Under the pieces are notes generated by a model. It made no database searches. It was not told the DNA's origin and was given only the letters and a program-made list of their open reading frames with translations. The position numbers were made by a program, and so were the translations under genes. Below are positions 33,179-42,455 of a stretch of DNA of 64,000 nt, piece after piece. Numbering within the stretch: the stretch's first letter is position 1; every line of letters begins with the position of its first letter. Source of the stretch: Methylomonas sp. ZR1 (lineage in GTDB: Bacteria; Pseudomonadota; Gammaproteobacteria; Methylococcales; Methylomonadaceae); the NCBI RefSeq assembly GCF_013141865.1, contig NZ_RCST01000001.1, positions 1,178,001 to 1,242,000 of the forward strand. The letters are read 5' to 3'.

Positions 33179-33539
33179 AATCCTTTTCCCATTTCGACCA
33201 GATGCTTTGCTCGACACGTCTGACGTGCGCTACATTGCGGTCGTACCATTTGACAGCCGATTGCAAGATGCCGACTTGCAGCAAGACCGGCGCGGTTTCC
33301 AGATCGACGATACTGATTTGATTGTAGCGTCTTAACTCGCGTTCGACTTCGGCTTCCAGCATTTGCGGACGCACCGCGCGTTCCAGCGGATCGGTCTCGA
33401 AATCGCTGAAAATCACCGCGATGTCCCAGTCGCTGTCGGGTCGCGCGGTATTCTTGGCGCGGGAGCCGTATAGATAAATTGCATCGACTGCGGCATGCGC
33501 CAAAATTGCTTGAGTTATTTCCGCTTGCAGATCGTTCAT
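33159..33539 (-). CDS. MNT nucleotidyltransferase antitoxin (MntA type)
   Basis: 126 aa. 'AIYLYGSRAKNTARPDSDWDIAVIF' (as GSx10DxD: G-S-R...D-S-D-W-D) at about residues 20-44 is the minimal nucleotidyltransferase motif. It is the antitoxin of the pair, AMPylating HepT. ATG at 33539. Just upstream, and overlapping the start, lies a decayed uvrA tail (33558-33722). Confidence 0.9.
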   Translation of the reverse strand: MNDLQAEITQAILAHAAVDAIYLYGSRAKNTARPDSDWDIAVIFSDFETDPLERAVRPQMLEAEVERELRRYNQISIVDLETAPVLLQVGILQSAVKWYDRNVAHVRRVEQSIWSKWEKDYERYCL

Positions 33540-33557
33540 GTTGTCAGCGGAGATTCA

Positions 33558-33722
33558 CGAAAAAAATGCTGCCAATAGCGCCCGGTATGCGAAGCCTTAT
33601 GCTTTGACGTGTGTTTTGCCATCAACATGACGCCGCTGCTGCTTTCCGGGCCCAATAGACTATCTCGTCGGCAGTCCTAATCGTATCCAGATTATGTTCG
33701 ATGATGATCACGGTGTTATTCG
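33558..33722 (-). pseudogene. Fragment of uvrA 3' end (decayed, frameshifted)
   Basis: Translated on the minus strand the segment reads '[20 protein letters not shown]', then after a frameshift 'AKHTSKHKASHTGRYWQHFF', the same order as the intact UvrA C-terminus ('[20 protein letters not shown]' and '[16 protein letters not shown]'). It is about 0.8 kb downstream of the intact gene's 3' end, in the same direction, with a Uma2 gene and a vapC remnant between. It is thus a paralogous or duplicated tail. Confidence 0.88.
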
Positions 33723-33736
33723 TCGACTAAAAGGAA

Positions 33737-33859
33737 TTAATTTACCCAATTTTCAACCCATAGGTCTGGAACTCTGAGAAATTCGCGTTCGTTGTTGGTC
33801 ACCAATATCCAGTCTAATGATCGGGCATGGGCAGCCAGCCATAAATCGCGGCGTGCTGG
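33737..33859 (-). pseudogene. Fragment of a VapC-type PIN toxin, C-terminal end
   Basis: On the minus strand the frame reads 'RRDLWLAAHARSLDWILVTNNEREF' (pattern DLW.AA.A......VTNN..EF) and ends '...VENWVN'. This is the C-terminal third of a PIN-domain ribonuclease, with the 'D.W.AA' and 'VT.N..EF' motifs. An in-frame stop lies before it and no start is possible, so it is a remnant. Confidence 0.8.
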
Positions 33860-33866
33860 TTAGTTA

Positions 33867-34460
33867 TCAATAATCGTCAGGCAGCCGCGCCACCAACTCG
33901 TCCCAACTAATCACAATATCCGGCAGAATGCCGAATTGGGTTTCACCTTCCAATCGATAAAGCTCCGGCTTACCGTATTCGCCGTTTTGCAGGCGATAGA
34001 TGGTCAGCATACGGTCGATGGGGTGGACCAGCCAATATTCGCGGACGCCGGCGCGTTGGTACAGGTCGCGCTTTTTGATCTGGTCGTGGCTGGCGGTAGA
34101 CGGCGTCAATACTTCCACTACCCAATCCGGCGCGCCGCGTACACCGCGTTTGTCCAGTTTGGTGGGGTCGCAAACGACTAATACATCGGGTTGAACGACG
34201 CTGGCTATCAGTTCATCGGCTTCGTCACGCTTTGGCAGGCGCACGTCCACCGGCCCGATGAAGATTCGGCAGGGTTTGCCTTGTAAGGCGTTGGCGGCTT
34301 GACAATAAATTTCGCCGGCAACGTCTTGATGGGCCAAATCGGGTGTCGGCGGCATTAGATAGGCATCGCCGTCGATCAATTCGTAGCGTAAGTCGTCCGG
34401 CCACTGCAAATAATCCCCGTAAGTGTGTCGTTGCCGGTCTTTTAAAGCTAAGCCCATCAT
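33867..34460 (-). CDS. Uma2-family PD-(D/E)XK nuclease-like protein
   Basis: 197 aa (start ATG at 34460 or 34457). 'YELIDGDAYLMPPTPDLAHQDVAGEI', 'VQPDVLVVCD' and 'APDWVVEVLTPSTASHDQIKKRDLYQRAGVREYWLVHP' (as PD..VEVL.PS......K...Y..AGV.EYW.V.P) carry the PD-ExK core (D..E.K). Uma2 proteins are common in many bacteria, especially cyanobacteria, as mobile-type nucleases of unclear role. It stands between intact uvrA and its decayed copy. Confidence 0.88.
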   Translation of the reverse strand: MMGLALKDRQRHTYGDYLQWPDDLRYELIDGDAYLMPPTPDLAHQDVAGEIYCQAANALQGKPCRIFIGPVDVRLPKRDEADELIASVVQPDVLVVCDPTKLDKRGVRGAPDWVVEVLTPSTASHDQIKKRDLYQRAGVREYWLVHPIDRMLTIYRLQNGEYGKPELYRLEGETQFGILPDIVISWDELVARLPDDY

Positions 34461-34526
34461 CCTTCTCCCGCTATTTGTCCGTCAGTCAAGCATCCTAATG
34501 AGTCCGCCGTTTGTCGGCAAGTGGCG

Positions 34527-37343
34527 CTACTCGAAAAATCGCTTCAGGTAAGTCCCAGTATGCGAGCTCTTATGCTTGGCAATCTGTTTGGGTGTACCTT
34601 CCGCCACCAACATGCCGCCGCCGCTGCCGCCTTCCGGGCCCATATCCACGATCCAGTCGGCGGTTTTGATCACGTCCAGATTATGCTCGATGATGATCAC
34701 GGTGTTGCCGTGGTCGCGCAGGGTGTGCAACACGGTCAGCAATTGCTTGATGTCGTGGAAGTGCAAGCCGGTAGTCGGTTCGTCCAGGATGTACAGCGTG
34801 GTGCCGGTGTCGCGTTTGGATAGTTCTTTCGCCAGTTTCACCCGTTGTGCCTCGCCGCCGGATAGGGTCACGGCGTTTTGGCCGAGGGTAATGTAGCTTA
34901 AGCCTACGTCGATCAGGGTTTGCAGCTTGCGGGCCAGGCTGGGTATCGCCGAGAAAAACGCCGCCGCGTCTTCCACGGTCATTTCTAGCACTTCGTGGAT
35001 GGTTTTGCCTTTATAGCGTATTTCAAGAGTTTCCCGGTTGTAGCGCTTGCCGTGGCAGATGTCGCAGGGCACGAAGATGTCGGGCAGAAAATGCATTTCC
35101 ACTTTGATCACGCCGTCGCCGGCGCAGGCTTCGCAGCGGCCGCCCTTGACGTTGAAACTGAAGCGGCCAGGCGTATAACCGCGCGAACGGGCTTCCGGTG
35201 TTGCGGAGAACAGTTCGCGCACCGGGGTGAAAATCCCAGTGTAAGTGGCTGGGTTGGAGCGCGGGGTGCGGCCGATCGGGCTTTGATCAATGTCTACCAC
35301 CTTATCGAAGTGTTCCAGGCCGTCAATGGCTTCGCACGGCGCGGGGATGCAGCTGGCGCCGTTAATCAGCCGGGCGGCATGGCTATATAAAGTGTCGTTG
35401 ATCAAGGTCGATTTACCCGAACCCGAGACGCCCGTCACGCAGGTCATCAGACCCACCGGAAAGCTGACATCAACGTTTTGTAAATTGTTGCCGCTGGCTT
35501 TGCGAATGGTGACTTGTTTGCTTGGGTCGCGCGGCGTGGTTTTTTTGGGGATGTCGATGCTCAAGCCGCCGGACAAATATTGGCCGGTCAAGGAGTTGGG
35601 ATCGGCCAGAATATGCGCTGGCGTGCCTTGCGAGACGATTTGGCCGCCATGCACGCCGGCACCGGGGCCAATGTCGACCACATGATCGGCGGCGCGGATC
35701 GCGTCTTCGTCATGCTCGACCACAATCACGGTGTTGCCCAAGTCGCGCAATCGAAACAGCGTGTTCAGTAGGCGTTCGTTGTCGCGCTGATGCAAACCGA
35801 TCGACGGCTCGTCAAGTACGTACATCACGCCGACTAGGCCGGCGCCGATCTGGCTGGCCAAACGAATGCGCTGGGCTTCGCCGCCGGACAGCGTGTCGGC
35901 GCTACGGTCCAGCGTCAAATAATCCAGTCCCACATTCACCAAAAACTCCAGCCTTTCCTGAATCTCCTTATTGATCTTGGCGGCGATTTCGCCGCGGTGG
36001 CCGGGAATATTCAGTTGCTGAAAAAAACTCAGCGTTTGTTTAATCGGCAAACGGGTGACGTGATGTAAGGGTTGCTCCTCGACAAACACATTGCGGGCGC
36101 CCAGATTCAAACGTGCGCCTTCGCACACAGAACAGGTTTGTTGAGCCAAATATTTGGACAATTCGTCGCGGACCATTTGCGAATCGCTCTCGTGGTAACG
36201 GCGCTGCATATTGGGAATGATGCCTTCGAAGGCGTGGCGGCTGGTTTTGGGTTTGCCGTTGCCCATTTGAAAAGTAAAGCTAATTTTTTCCTCGCCGCTG
36301 CCGTACAGAATTGCGCCCTGTACATCTTTAGGTATATGCGAGAACGGCGCTTCCGGATCGAAATGGTAATGCTCGGCCAAGGCGCAAATAATTTGATAAT
36401 AGTATGCGTTTCGCCTATCCCAGCCGCGCACCGCACCGCCGGCCAGACTGATCTCCGGATTGTGCACCACCAATTGCGGATCGAAGTGCTGGCGCACGCC
36501 CAGACCGTCGCAACTGGGGCAGGCGCCTTTCGGGTTGTTGAACGAGAAAATACGCGGTTCCAGTTCGCTGAGGCTGTAGCCGCAATGCGGGCAGGCGTAG
36601 CGTTCGGAAAACAGCAGTTGTTGATCGTTCTCCATTGAGGCGGCAATCGCCAGGCCTTCAGATAATCGTAATGCGGTTTCGAAGGATTCGGCCAAGCGCA
36701 GCTGAATGTCGTCGCGGATTTTGAAGCGATCGACGATCACTTCGATGGTGTGTTTTTTCTTTAAATCCAGGGCAGGGGGCTCGTCCAGCTCATAGACTGC
36801 GCCGTCGATGCGGGCGCGTAAAAAGCCTTGGGCTTTCAAATCTTCCAGTAGCAACACATGCTCGCCTTTGCGATCATTGATCACCGGCGCCAACAGCATC
36901 CAGCGCTCGCCCTCCGGTTGTGCCAACACCTGGTCAACCATTTGACTGACGGTCTGCGCTTCCAACGACACACCGTGTTCCGGGCAGCGCGGAATGCCGA
37001 CCCGCGCGTACAACAGCCGCAAGTAATCGTAAATCTCGGTAATGGTGCCGACCGTGGAACGCGGATTGTGCGAGGTGGATTTTTGTTCGATGGAAATCGC
37101 CGGCGACAGGCCTTCGATATGGTCGACGTCCGGCTTTTCCATCATCGACAAAAACTGCCGGGCGTAAGCCGACAAGGATTCGACGTAACGGCGCTGACCT
37201 TCCGCGTAAATGGTGTCGAAGGCCAGCGATGATTTGCCGGAACCGGACAGGCCGGTGATGACGATCAACTTGTCGCGCGGCAAGTTCAGATCGATGTTTT
37301 TTAAATTATGAGTGCGGGCGCCGCGTATGCTGATGGTGTCCAC
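34527..37343 (-). CDS. uvrA: Excinuclease ABC subunit UvrA
   Basis: 938 aa (E. coli 940). Walker A 1 '[14 protein letters not shown]' (about residues 32-45); zinc finger 'CPHCGY...CPSC' in the first half; second Walker A '[14 protein letters not shown]'; second zinc module '[30 protein letters not shown]' (with CxxC pairs); ABC signatures 'LSGGEAQR' twice; ends '[13 protein letters not shown]'. It loads UvrB on damaged DNA in nucleotide excision repair. Cytoplasmic, dimer. Divergent from the yajR-like gene. No clear SOS box found upstream. Confidence 0.98.
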   Translation of the reverse strand: MDTISIRGARTHNLKNIDLNLPRDKLIVITGLSGSGKSSLAFDTIYAEGQRRYVESLSAYARQFLSMMEKPDVDHIEGLSPAISIEQKSTSHNPRSTVGTITEIYDYLRLLYARVGIPRCPEHGVSLEAQTVSQMVDQVLAQPEGERWMLLAPVINDRKGEHVLLLEDLKAQGFLRARIDGAVYELDEPPALDLKKKHTIEVIVDRFKIRDDIQLRLAESFETALRLSEGLAIAASMENDQQLLFSERYACPHCGYSLSELEPRIFSFNNPKGACPSCDGLGVRQHFDPQLVVHNPEISLAGGAVRGWDRRNAYYYQIICALAEHYHFDPEAPFSHIPKDVQGAILYGSGEEKISFTFQMGNGKPKTSRHAFEGIIPNMQRRYHESDSQMVRDELSKYLAQQTCSVCEGARLNLGARNVFVEEQPLHHVTRLPIKQTLSFFQQLNIPGHRGEIAAKINKEIQERLEFLVNVGLDYLTLDRSADTLSGGEAQRIRLASQIGAGLVGVMYVLDEPSIGLHQRDNERLLNTLFRLRDLGNTVIVVEHDEDAIRAADHVVDIGPGAGVHGGQIVSQGTPAHILADPNSLTGQYLSGGLSIDIPKKTTPRDPSKQVTIRKASGNNLQNVDVSFPVGLMTCVTGVSGSGKSTLINDTLYSHAARLINGASCIPAPCEAIDGLEHFDKVVDIDQSPIGRTPRSNPATYTGIFTPVRELFSATPEARSRGYTPGRFSFNVKGGRCEACAGDGVIKVEMHFLPDIFVPCDICHGKRYNRETLEIRYKGKTIHEVLEMTVEDAAAFFSAIPSLARKLQTLIDVGLSYITLGQNAVTLSGGEAQRVKLAKELSKRDTGTTLYILDEPTTGLHFHDIKQLLTVLHTLRDHGNTVIIIEHNLDVIKTADWIVDMGPEGGSGGGMLVAEGTPKQIAKHKSSHTGTYLKRFFE

Positions 37344-37505
37344 TGCTGTGCATTCCTGGGGATTTTTAACAACCGATTACTATACGGCTAAGGCAGCCAT
37401 TGGGCAAAGAGGATTGGCTAAATCGGTATTGCCGTGCTGGAGCGCGACGCCTATAAACTGGTACTATAGCCACCTTTAACGACGCAAGGCAAAGGGGAGT
37501 TTGGT

Positions 37506-38891
37506 TTGACACAGGTTCAGGATATTACCAGTCCGATGACGGCCATGGAGAAGCGGGCTACCGTATCGCTGGCCAGTATCTATGCACTCAGAATGCTGGG
37601 TTTGTTCATGTTGCTGCCGGTGTTGTCGCTGTTTACCGAACAAATGCCCGGGTCGACGCCCAAGCTGGTAGGTTTGACGATGGGTATCTATGGCCTGACG
37701 CAGGCCATCCTGCAAATACCGTTCGGTTTGTTGTCGGACCGGTTCAGCCGTAAGACCGTGATTGTGATCGGACTGATTCTATTCGTGGCCGGCAGCGTCT
37801 GGGCGGCGCTGGCAACCGATATTTACGGCGTGCTGATCGGCCGCGCGCTGCAAGGTTGCGGGGCGATTTCCGCAGCGGTTATGGCCTTGCTGGCCGATTT
37901 GACTCAGGAAGTGCATCGTACCAAAGCCATGGCGACCATTGGAGCCAGCATCGGCGTGTCGTTCGGGGTGGCTATCACCCTGGGACCTATCATTGCCCAT
38001 CATTTCGGCATTGCCGGCATCTTCTGGATGATTGCAGTATTGGCGGCGCTGGCCATTTTGGTGATTCTGTTCGTCGTGCCTAACCCGGAAAAAATCACCA
38101 CCCACCGCGATGCCGAGTACATTCCCTCGGAGCTGGGTTCGGTCATCAAGAATGCCGATCTGCTGCGCTTGAACTACGGTATTTTTGCGCTGCATTTGAT
38201 CCTGATGGCCAGTTTCGTGGTGGTGCCGCTACTGATGCGCGATGCCGGCCTGCAAGGCGGCAGCCATTGGCTGGTATATCTGCCGGTGTTGGTGACGTCG
38301 ATGGCGATGATTATCCCCTTCGTGATCATCGCTGAGAAGAAGCGGCAGATGAAGAAAGTGTTTATCGGCGCGATTGCCACCTTGGTGATTGCCAACATTG
38401 GCTTTGTGTTGCTGCACGGTGAGTTGATCGGTTTGATCGCCTGCTTGTGGATATTCTTCTGCGGTTTCAATCTGTTGGAAGCCACCTTGCCGTCGTTGAT
38501 TTCCAAAACCGCGCCCGGTGATTTAAAAGGCACGGCGATGGGCATCTATTCCAGCGCCCAATTCCTCGGCGCGTTTTTAGGCGGTGGCGCCGGTGGCTGG
38601 TTGTACGGCGAATTCGGCGCCGCGGCGGTGTTTATGTTTTCGGCCGGCATCGCCGCCAGCTGGATAGTCATCGCGCTGTTCATGTCGCCGCCGCGCTACT
38701 GGGCCAACCTGCTGCTGTCTTTGCAGGCGATCAAACCCGAACGCGGAGCTGAATTTTCCAAAGCTTTGTTGGCGATTAACGGCATTGAAGAGGTACGGCT
38801 GCATTTTGAAGAAAATGCCGCGTATCTGAAAGTCGATAACCAGCAATTGGACAAAAATCAATTAGGTCTTTTTTTGAAGCAGTGGCAGTAA
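37506..38891 (+). CDS. MFS transporter, YajR-like with C-terminal YAM-type domain
   Basis: 461 aa. The best start is TTG at 37506, with GGGGAG seven bases upstream; an ATG at 37536 is the alternative. 12 membrane helices are visible; 'GLLSDRFSRKTVIVIG' is the MFS loop 2-3 motif and 'IGRALQGCGAIS' (motif B region) follows. Residues ~385-461 form a cytosolic ferredoxin-like domain ('GIEEVRLHFEENAAYLKVDN'), as in YajR's YAM domain. Substrate unknown, probably proton-driven efflux. Lies just before ssb. Confidence 0.9.
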   Translation: MTQVQDITSPMTAMEKRATVSLASIYALRMLGLFMLLPVLSLFTEQMPGSTPKLVGLTMGIYGLTQAILQIPFGLLSDRFSRKTVIVIGLILFVAGSVWAALATDIYGVLIGRALQGCGAISAAVMALLADLTQEVHRTKAMATIGASIGVSFGVAITLGPIIAHHFGIAGIFWMIAVLAALAILVILFVVPNPEKITTHRDAEYIPSELGSVIKNADLLRLNYGIFALHLILMASFVVVPLLMRDAGLQGGSHWLVYLPVLVTSMAMIIPFVIIAEKKRQMKKVFIGAIATLVIANIGFVLLHGELIGLIACLWIFFCGFNLLEATLPSLISKTAPGDLKGTAMGIYSSAQFLGAFLGGGAGGWLYGEFGAAAVFMFSAGIAASWIVIALFMSPPRYWANLLLSLQAIKPERGAEFSKALLAINGIEEVRLHFEENAAYLKVDNQQLDKNQLGLFLKQWQ

Positions 38892-38927
38892 GCCGCTGTT
38901 ACTCGCAATTTTTACACGGAGAACACC

Positions 38928-39389
38928 ATGCTGAATAAAGTTATGCTGATCGGCCGCCTCGGCGCCGATCCGGAAGTGCGTTATATGCCGAGCGGCGATG
39001 CTATTACCACGATACGGTTGGCCACCGATAGACGCTGGAAAGATAGGCAAACCGGCGAACGCAAGCAAGAAACCGAATGGCACCGGGTGGTGTTTTTCAG
39101 TGGTTTGGCGAAAATCGCCGGCGAATATCTGAAAAAAGGTAGCCAATGTTATGTCGAAGGCCGTATTCGTACGCAAAAATGGCAAGGTCAGGACGGTCAA
39201 GATAGGTACACTACCGAAATCGTTGCCGACAACATGCATATGCTGGACAGCAAAAGCGGCGGCACTGCCAGCTACTCTGACAACAATACTCCGCCGGCCA
39301 GTAGCTATGACAATCGCTCTTCCGGGCCTTCAGGCCCACAAGCTGCGCCTGCTTCCTATGACGATTTCGACGATGATATTCCGTTCTGA
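38928..39389 (+). CDS. ssb: Single-stranded DNA-binding protein
   Basis: 153 aa. OB fold: '[23 protein letters not shown]' (as NKV.L.GRLG.DPE.RY), '[26 protein letters not shown]' and '[14 protein letters not shown]'. A Gly/Ser/Pro-rich linker follows and the acidic tail 'DDFDDDIPF', the docking tip for repair and replication partners, ends it. GGAG lies upstream of the ATG. A strong terminator follows, then the recombinase element begins. Confidence 0.97.
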   Translation: MLNKVMLIGRLGADPEVRYMPSGDAITTIRLATDRRWKDRQTGERKQETEWHRVVFFSGLAKIAGEYLKKGSQCYVEGRIRTQKWQGQDGQDRYTTEIVADNMHMLDSKSGGTASYSDNNTPPASSYDNRSSGPSGPQAAPASYDDFDDDIPF

Positions 39390-39457
39390 CCCTTACCTTA
39401 GATTTATTTTGTAATGTTTTTTGATTTTTTAGTATAAAAAACATTGCCTTATAAATG

Positions 39458-39498
39458 AAGCTTACGGAAAAAATAGAAGAAATCCGTAAGCTTTTTTT
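39458..39498 (+). terminator. Rho-independent terminator after ssb
   Basis: Stem AAGCTTACGGA / TCCGTAAGCTT (11 bp, perfect) with a 14-base loop, followed by T7. About 70 bases after the ssb stop. Ends the host unit; the mobile recombinase operon begins about 55 bases later. Confidence 0.9.
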
Positions 39499-39554
39499 GT
39501 GAGATATTTTCGGTTATCATATACCTAGGGTTTTTGTAATGACGTGAGGTGGTG

Positions 39555-40808
39555 ATGTATCGATACAAGACATTCAGGTTTCCCAACGGGGAGCGACATG
39601 GGGTGCTGGTAAGTGGAGAACTTGGGGAGCCTCTTATTTATCAAAATCTATATGTGACGATTCATCATCGAAACAAACATGATTCCATCAACACAATTAG
39701 ATCAGTTATTGGTGTGCTTGGATTCTTTGCGACACTGTGTGATTTATTAGAAATCGATATCGAAGCTAGATTCCGTAAAGGTAAGCTACTAACGAAGCCA
39801 GAAATTGAATCAATTGGCTTGTGGGCAACTAAACCGATTGAAGCACTGTTTGAAAATAAAAATGCAGGGAAAAACAACAACGTCATACCTATTAATCTTA
39901 AAAGACTGGAATTAGCACGTCATACGATCATCATTGATGAGAACCTTGTTGAGCCAAACACAACATACAACCGATTAACAGTAATTTCTAAATATCTTGA
40001 ATGGCTGGCGAATACGTTTGACCTAGCAACTGAAAAAGAAATTGAACGGATGGTGAACAGAATTATTAGTCATCGACCGGTAAAAGTTTCATTTGAAGAT
40101 AATGTAAACTTCAAATCATTGGATGAAAATCAGAAAAAGAAGTTAATGGAGCTAGTTGAATTAGATTCTCCGAACAATCCATGGCAAGGCGAAGACATTC
40201 GTTTTAGAAATAAATTGATAGTGCATGTCTTTTATTATGTAGGTTGTCGGAAGGGCGAGCTATTGTCATTAAAAGCCACAGATTTAGACCCTGGCACCAA
40301 ACAAATTAGCATTAGAAGAGACGCTGATAATCCAAATGATCCGCGCACAAATCCGCCGCTAGTAAAAACTAAAAGTCGAGATATTGATATTATCGATGAG
40401 ATTTATTTAATGCTTGAGGATTATGTTATTAAATATCGTTCAAAAGTGAAAGGTGCCAACAAATGCCCTTATTTATTTCTCAGTCATCAAAGAGGGGCAA
40501 GAAGTGCCATGCCACTCTCTCACTCGGCAATTGATAAGATTTTTTCAGAGCTTACGAACGTTTTAGGTTTTAGTGTTCATGCACATGCACTTCGTCATGC
40601 ATGGAACGATGACTTTAGCAGCATGGTAGAGCCTTATTTACATTCAGGAGAAATGTCAGAGTCAGAAATAGAAGACCTGCGCAGTTATTTAATGGGATGG
40701 AAAGAAGACTCAGGTACAGCGAAAACATATACAAAACGATTTCAGCATAAGAAGGCAATGAAAATTGGGTTGCAATTACAAAGAAGAATAATTGGTGTCG
40801 AAAAATAA
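39555..40808 (+). CDS. Tyrosine recombinase, first of the module
   Basis: 417 aa from the ATG at 39555 (GAGGTG just upstream). Catalytic residues: R232 in 'GCRKGELLSL', K271/K273 in 'VKTKSRDIDI', H344..R347 in 'HAHALRHAW', W382 in 'GWKEDSGTAKTY' and Y392. So the full R-K-HxxR-(H/W)-Y set is present. The N-terminal ~180 residues include a SAM-like core-binding helical domain. It should cut and rejoin DNA. First gene in the row; a gap of 105 bases separates it from the next. Confidence 0.9.
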   Translation: MYRYKTFRFPNGERHGVLVSGELGEPLIYQNLYVTIHHRNKHDSINTIRSVIGVLGFFATLCDLLEIDIEARFRKGKLLTKPEIESIGLWATKPIEALFENKNAGKNNNVIPINLKRLELARHTIIIDENLVEPNTTYNRLTVISKYLEWLANTFDLATEKEIERMVNRIISHRPVKVSFEDNVNFKSLDENQKKKLMELVELDSPNNPWQGEDIRFRNKLIVHVFYYVGCRKGELLSLKATDLDPGTKQISIRRDADNPNDPRTNPPLVKTKSRDIDIIDEIYLMLEDYVIKYRSKVKGANKCPYLFLSHQRGARSAMPLSHSAIDKIFSELTNVLGFSVHAHALRHAWNDDFSSMVEPYLHSGEMSESEIEDLRSYLMGWKEDSGTAKTYTKRFQHKKAMKIGLQLQRRIIGVEK

Positions 40809-40913
40809 TGTGCTTTAAAAATGTAAATTTAGAAGCAGTGATAATATTGGATTTTTATTAACATTAAGCTTTTTCGGTAGCATAATAATTATATTTTACA
40901 GTGAAAATATTTA

Positions 40914-42455
40914 ATGAAGGCAGTTTTTTTTAACCCCGTTAAGGTATCAAAGTCCGTGTCATTTGATGGGTATGAGTTTGATATTTATTCTGATAAATGG
41001 CAATTGAACATAAATAAATATTTGAATGTTTCTTTTATTGTTGAGTTTGATGATTTGATACAAAATGATATAAGAGAAACTCTTGTGTATTTTGCTGAAA
41101 CAAAATCAGCAAGTCATGCGGTTAATGTATGCTTGGCAATAAAGAATTATTACGATAAAACTAGTTTTAGAGTAATTAACGAAAAAGGATTGTTAACTTA
41201 TAAGGCGCTTTATTCTTCTAAGAGCCAAGAACACAGGCTTGGTGTTTTGAGAGTTTTTTTGAAACAACTGTATTTTTTAGAGTTTAATGCAGTTAGTGAT
41301 CAACTATTTGAGTTAATGAATAGCTGGAGCCTATCCGGTAACGACAAAGGAATGGCAGTGCTGTCATTGGACCCTGAAGAGGGGCCATTTAGCGATATTG
41401 AATTTGATGCGATTAGAAATGGGCTTGATAACAAATATGCCGAATCAGTTATAAATGACAGGGAATATTCGTTGGCTCAAATGTTTGCAGCAACTGGACG
41501 ACGACCTATTCAGATTGCTTCATTGAAAGTCGGTGACTTTCGAATGGATTCAGAAACACTTGGGGAGACAGTATGTATGTTAAGCATCCCTAAAGCAAAA
41601 GTGCGAGGTGGGAAATTCCGATCTAGGTTCACAGATTTTGCTCTTTTAGAAAGCACTGGACAAGTCTTGATTAAACACATTGAGAATATAAAGAAAACTG
41701 CAAGTCAGGTGCTTGGCCGTAAACTGTCAGAATCTGAGTGCAATTTGTTGCCGCTCTTTCCAGATGATTGGGTGCAACTCACCAATGTTGCTTCTGACGA
41801 TGTTGAGTCCTGGTTAACTACTGACAGCTTTCACTGCAAAACAAGAGAAATAGTTTCAGAGTTAAAAGATGTAGTTGGCAAGTTAGATATTACATCCGAA
41901 AGAACGGGCAATAAAATTAAAATTACAGGATATAGGTTTAGATATACGTTAGGTACTCGTGCGGCAAGAGAAGGTGCTGGCGTGCTTACAATAGCAAAGT
42001 TATTAGATCAATCAGATACGCAAAATACTACGGTTTATGTGGCAAATATTCCCGAACACGCGGTAAAGATATCTGCATTTATGAATAACTCTCTGATGCG
42101 ATACGCAAGAGCATTTGAAGGAGAAATTGTAGACTCTGAATATGATGTTCTTGCGACTATCCCAGGGGCACAACGGATCAGGTCAAGTGATAACTCATGC
42201 AATGTGGGTTCATGCGGTACAACCGCAATGTGTCACGACTATGCGCCAATCGCTTGTTACTTATGTCCAAAATTCAAGGCTTGGCGAGATGCCCCGCATC
42301 ATGAAGTGCTGAAATGGTTGCTAGATGAGCGAGAACGAGTGATCGAAACGACAAACGATCTACAAATTGCAACTATAAATGACCGCGCTATTCTTGCGGT
42401 TACTCAAGTAATACAGCGTTGTGCGGAAATGAAGGGAGATATTGCTTATGGATAA
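40914..42455 (+). CDS. Divergent tyrosine recombinase with Cys cluster (possible GmtY-like)
   Basis: 513 aa; no strong RBS is visible. R197 in 'ATGRRPIQIASL' and basic 'PKAKVRGGKF' (about 226-234) fit Arg I and Lys. The box II reads 'GYRFRYTLGTRA': Tyr340 stands in place of the usual His, with R343. 'LLDQSDTQNTTVY' replaces the 'LGH' pattern by Gln366 and keeps Y375. The C-terminal 80 residues hold 'CNVGSCG', 'MCHD' and 'CYLCP', a likely zinc-binding tail. Overlaps the next gene by 8 bases. May be a catalytic partner that acts only together with the others. Confidence 0.82.
   Translation: MKAVFFNPVKVSKSVSFDGYEFDIYSDKWQLNINKYLNVSFIVEFDDLIQNDIRETLVYFAETKSASHAVNVCLAIKNYYDKTSFRVINEKGLLTYKALYSSKSQEHRLGVLRVFLKQLYFLEFNAVSDQLFELMNSWSLSGNDKGMAVLSLDPEEGPFSDIEFDAIRNGLDNKYAESVINDREYSLAQMFAATGRRPIQIASLKVGDFRMDSETLGETVCMLSIPKAKVRGGKFRSRFTDFALLESTGQVLIKHIENIKKTASQVLGRKLSESECNLLPLFPDDWVQLTNVASDDVESWLTTDSFHCKTREIVSELKDVVGKLDITSERTGNKIKITGYRFRYTLGTRAAREGAGVLTIAKLLDQSDTQNTTVYVANIPEHAVKISAFMNNSLMRYARAFEGEIVDSEYDVLATIPGAQRIRSSDNSCNVGSCGTTAMCHDYAPIACYLCPKFKAWRDAPHHEVLKWLLDERERVIETTNDLQIATINDRAILAVTQVIQRCAEMKGDIAYG

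Noticed and set aside
36072..36638. 188-codon plus-strand frame
   Set aside because: Antisense to uvrA.
37344..37505. SOS box for uvrA between uvrA and the yajR-like gene
   Set aside because: Neither CTGT-N8-ACAG nor GTTC-N7-GTTC is visible there.
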